Assembly: GCA_947168905.1 (NCBI GenBank)
Contig: CAMVNR010000007.1
Location: 1 to 44,475, forward strand
Origin: an uncultured Lachnospiraceae bacterium
Lineage (GTDB): Bacteria > Bacillota > Clostridia > Lachnospirales > Lachnospiraceae
Direction: 5' to 3'
DNA length: 44,475 bases
In this document: one piece after another, positions 42,310 to 44,475 of the stretch
How positions within the stretch are numbered: position 1 is the first letter of the stretch
How the letters are laid out: each line of letters begins with the position of its first letter
Notes under the pieces: model-generated
Seen by the model: the letters and a program-made list of their open reading frames with translations, nothing else
What the model was told of the DNA's origin: nothing
Databases searched by the model: none
Made by a program: the position numbers and the translations under genes

Positions 42310-44468
42310 TGAGTCGTGTATTGATCGAAATCCTGAACATGAGTATTTCGGGAAGCATAATGATCCTGGCGGTGCTTCGGATGCGGCTTTTACTGAAAAA
42401 AGCGCCGCGCTGGATTTCCGTGTTTCTTTTCGGCCTTGTTGCCGTAAGGCTCATCCTTCCTGTTTCGATCGAGGCACCGTTCAGCCTGATTCCGTCCGGA
42501 CAGACGATTCATGTAACTTCGGACACCGGAAAGAACGGGACTTCTTCGGTAGACCAGACGAATCTCACGATAGACAGCGGCATCAAGGCGGTAGACGAAT
42601 ACCTGAACCAGCGGCTTACTGCTGAGACAGAAGAAAACCGTGAACTCTCAGCGTTCCCAACGGCTTCAGAACTCCGGATAGAAACACAGAGACCGACAGA
42701 CCTTCTCCTAAGTGTCTGCAGTATCATCTGGCTTTCGGGTTTAGCGGGAATTCTCCTGTACAGCCTGATCCGATATCTCAGGCTCAGATACAGTGTTGCT
42801 GAGGCTGTATTGTACCGAGAGAACATTTACCTCTGCGATCAGGTGCAGACGCCCTTTATCCTTGGTATTGTAAAGCCCAGGATTTACCTGCCTTCCGGTC
42901 TCGAAGAAACGGACTTTACGCATGTCCTGGCTCATGAACGCGCACACCTTCAGCGGAAGGATCCGTTGTGGAAGGCGCTGGGGTTCCTGTTCCTTGCGGT
43001 TTACTGGTTCAATCCGCTGATGTGGCTGTCGTATATCCTGTTCAGCCGGGATATCGAGGCTGCCTGCGACGAAAAGGTGATTGCCGGGCTGCAGACTCCT
43101 GAGAGGAAAGCATATGCGAACGCTTTGGTTTCCTGCAGCATGAACCGGCAGCAGGTACTGGTTTATCCGCTGGCATTCGGAGAAATCGCTGTAAAAACGC
43201 GGGTGAAAAAAGTGCTGAATTACAAAAAACCGGTGATTCTGGGTATTGTTGCTGCTGTGATTGCCTGCGTTGTTCTCGGAGGATGCTTCCTCACCAATCC
43301 GATGAAGGGAGCCAATCCGGAAGGATATGATTTCGAAACGGATCTGCAGTATTATCAGCTGCGGGAGGCGATTAAAGTTACGCGAGTACAGAACTGTGAC
43401 GGCGGCTGTTATCTGTATCATAACGGATTCGTCTACAAAGCGGATGTAAAGTCTGGCGAGATCACGCCCTTATGCGACAAGGCAAACTGTCTTCATGACC
43501 AGGAAACAAACCCGGAGAAACGGAGCCAGTGCAATGCCTGTGTTGTGGACGGCGATGCCCCGGGAGTGTCCCTGATGCTGCAAAAGGACAAACTGTATGT
43601 TTGCGTCGGTCCGCACGGCGGTATTACTGTTGCCGGAGAGAAGAATCCTTTTTCGACGGTAATGCAGATTGCTCAGAATGGACATTCAAAGGAAATGCTC
43701 TACGAAAACGTGGACAGCGAGATGCAACTTGTTATGGCTCACAGAGGATACATCTATTACTTCGTTCAGGCTTATTCTGCAGGTGATCAAGGCATAATTA
43801 ATAAGATGGCCCTTCAGCGGCTCAGTATCAGCAGGAAAAACAATGAACCGGAGACAGTTTTTTCGGTGCCGGACGGTTATCACGACTTAGGATACGGATT
43901 CCTTCAGGCATACGGGAAATATGTGTACTTTGATCTTGACTACACCGACGATTCCGGAGCTCATTCATCTCTGTTTATTTATGATACAGAATCAGGAGAA
44001 ACAACTGAGCACGAAGGTCTCCGTCATCCGTCTTTCTACAACGGAAAACTGTATTTCAAAGAGTACAATTCCAATGAAGGGGATGATTTCCCGACCGAAG
44101 TATACCGCACTGATCTTCAGGGAGAAAACAGGGAAACTGTTTTTGAAGATATTCCGCAAGGGTACTATGTCGTCGGAGATGAGCAGTACTTGTACCTGAA
44201 TAACGCAATCCTTGTTACCTGGGGCGATCTCACAGAGAAACAATACTGGGTTTATGACAAAGACCTGAAACCGGTGGACCAGTTCACTGTACCGGATACC
44301 GATACAAGTTATCTCGATCCTCCGATTGGCGGGACAGACTACCAGTACGAGATCTTTGACGATCCTGATACCGGCGAATGGGGCGTATTGGTCTGGGACA
44401 AGTCGAAGATCGGAAGCTATAACGGAGCAGCTTTTGAACAACAGCGGATTGTGTATGGAGCGAAGTAA
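42309..44468 (+). CDS. M56 (BlaR1-type) membrane metalloprotease with non-penicillin sensor domain, 719 aa
   Basis: The N-terminal half is an M56 gluzincin: membrane segments near 10-25, 37-55, 130-155 and 220-245, zinc motif His209-Glu-Arg-Ala-His213 and third ligand Glu250 in EAACDEK. A last membrane helix (VILGIVAAVIACVVLGGCFL, about residues 314-333) leads to an extracellular part of about 380 residues. That part lacks the S-x-x-K site of BlaR1 sensors. It has a cysteine cluster (PLCDKANCLHD, CNACVV) followed by beta-propeller-like repeats (YIYYFVQAY, YVYFDLDY, KLYFKEYN, YLYLNNAI), as in DUF5050-type proteins. It probably senses an envelope signal other than a beta-lactam and inactivates the BlaI partner. 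The start is ATG 42309 after GAGGAAAAG. ATG at 44469 may begin another gene beyond the window. Confidence 0.87.
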   Translation: MSRVLIEILNMSISGSIMILAVLRMRLLLKKAPRWISVFLFGLVAVRLILPVSIEAPFSLIPSGQTIHVTSDTGKNGTSSVDQTNLTIDSGIKAVDEYLNQRLTAETEENRELSAFPTASELRIETQRPTDLLLSVCSIIWLSGLAGILLYSLIRYLRLRYSVAEAVLYRENIYLCDQVQTPFILGIVKPRIYLPSGLEETDFTHVLAHERAHLQRKDPLWKALGFLFLAVYWFNPLMWLSYILFSRDIEAACDEKVIAGLQTPERKAYANALVSCSMNRQQVLVYPLAFGEIAVKTRVKKVLNYKKPVILGIVAAVIACVVLGGCFLTNPMKGANPEGYDFETDLQYYQLREAIKVTRVQNCDGGCYLYHNGFVYKADVKSGEITPLCDKANCLHDQETNPEKRSQCNACVVDGDAPGVSLMLQKDKLYVCVGPHGGITVAGEKNPFSTVMQIAQNGHSKEMLYENVDSEMQLVMAHRGYIYYFVQAYSAGDQGIINKMALQRLSISRKNNEPETVFSVPDGYHDLGYGFLQAYGKYVYFDLDYTDDSGAHSSLFIYDTESGETTEHEGLRHPSFYNGKLYFKEYNSNEGDDFPTEVYRTDLQGENRETVFEDIPQGYYVVGDEQYLYLNNAILVTWGDLTEKQYWVYDKDLKPVDQFTVPDTDTSYLDPPIGGTDYQYEIFDDPDTGEWGVLVWDKSKIGSYNGAAFEQQRIVYGAK

Positions 44469-44475
44469 ATGGACA

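Noticed and set aside
1..44475. CRISPR arrays, rRNA genes or a complete tRNA
   Set aside because: No regularly spaced repeats, no rRNA sequence and only a tRNA half were found.

Overview
The window looks like chromosomal DNA from a gut- or rumen-type Firmicute, most likely Lachnospiraceae or a close Clostridial relative. This is inferred from the family mix: LplB/YtcP-type sugar permeases with a DUF3502-type binding lipoprotein and no local ATPase, AraC and PucR regulators beside enzyme operons, a BlaI/M56 pair, strong AGGAGG ribosome sites and sigma-A-like promoters. No taxonomic marker gene is present.

Positions 1-40068 form one very large glycan-catabolism locus. It starts inside an ABC permease (1-77) and an AraC regulator broken by a frameshift (124-955, minus strand). 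A first enzyme block follows (1045-11246): three type-B carboxylesterases, a small lipoprotein and two GH2 enzymes, closed by a terminator. An intact AraC paralogue (11326-12177, minus) faces a second block (12495-20749): a double-domain esterase, two more carboxylesterases and a third GH2, then a second small lipoprotein (20777-21355). A PucR-type regulator (21583-22728, minus) diverges from a third block (22920-32482): two permeases, a binding lipoprotein, a GH35-like enzyme, a beta-lactamase-fold serine hydrolase and a fourth GH2. A fourth block with its own promoter (32673-40068) carries a 1130-residue DUF5107-TPR protein, a fifth GH2 and a second GH35-like enzyme.

Apart from the binding protein and the two small lipoproteins, none of the enzymes shows a signal peptide. 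The simplest reading (inference) is that ester-decorated beta-galactoside-type oligosaccharides or glycosides are imported intact, de-acylated in the cytoplasm by at least six esterase or serine-hydrolase genes, and then cleaved by five GH2 and two GH35-like enzymes. Repeated paralogue pairs (regulators, permease C-termini, esterases, GH2s) suggest the locus grew by duplication.

Positions 40069-44475 are accessory DNA: a zeta-toxin gene with a small upstream partner, the 3' half of a tRNA (probable attachment-site scar), a 5' fragment of a group II intron sitting directly after a terminator hairpin, a 21-bp inverted repeat, and a BlaI-type repressor with an M56 membrane protease whose extracellular part is not a penicillin-binding domain.
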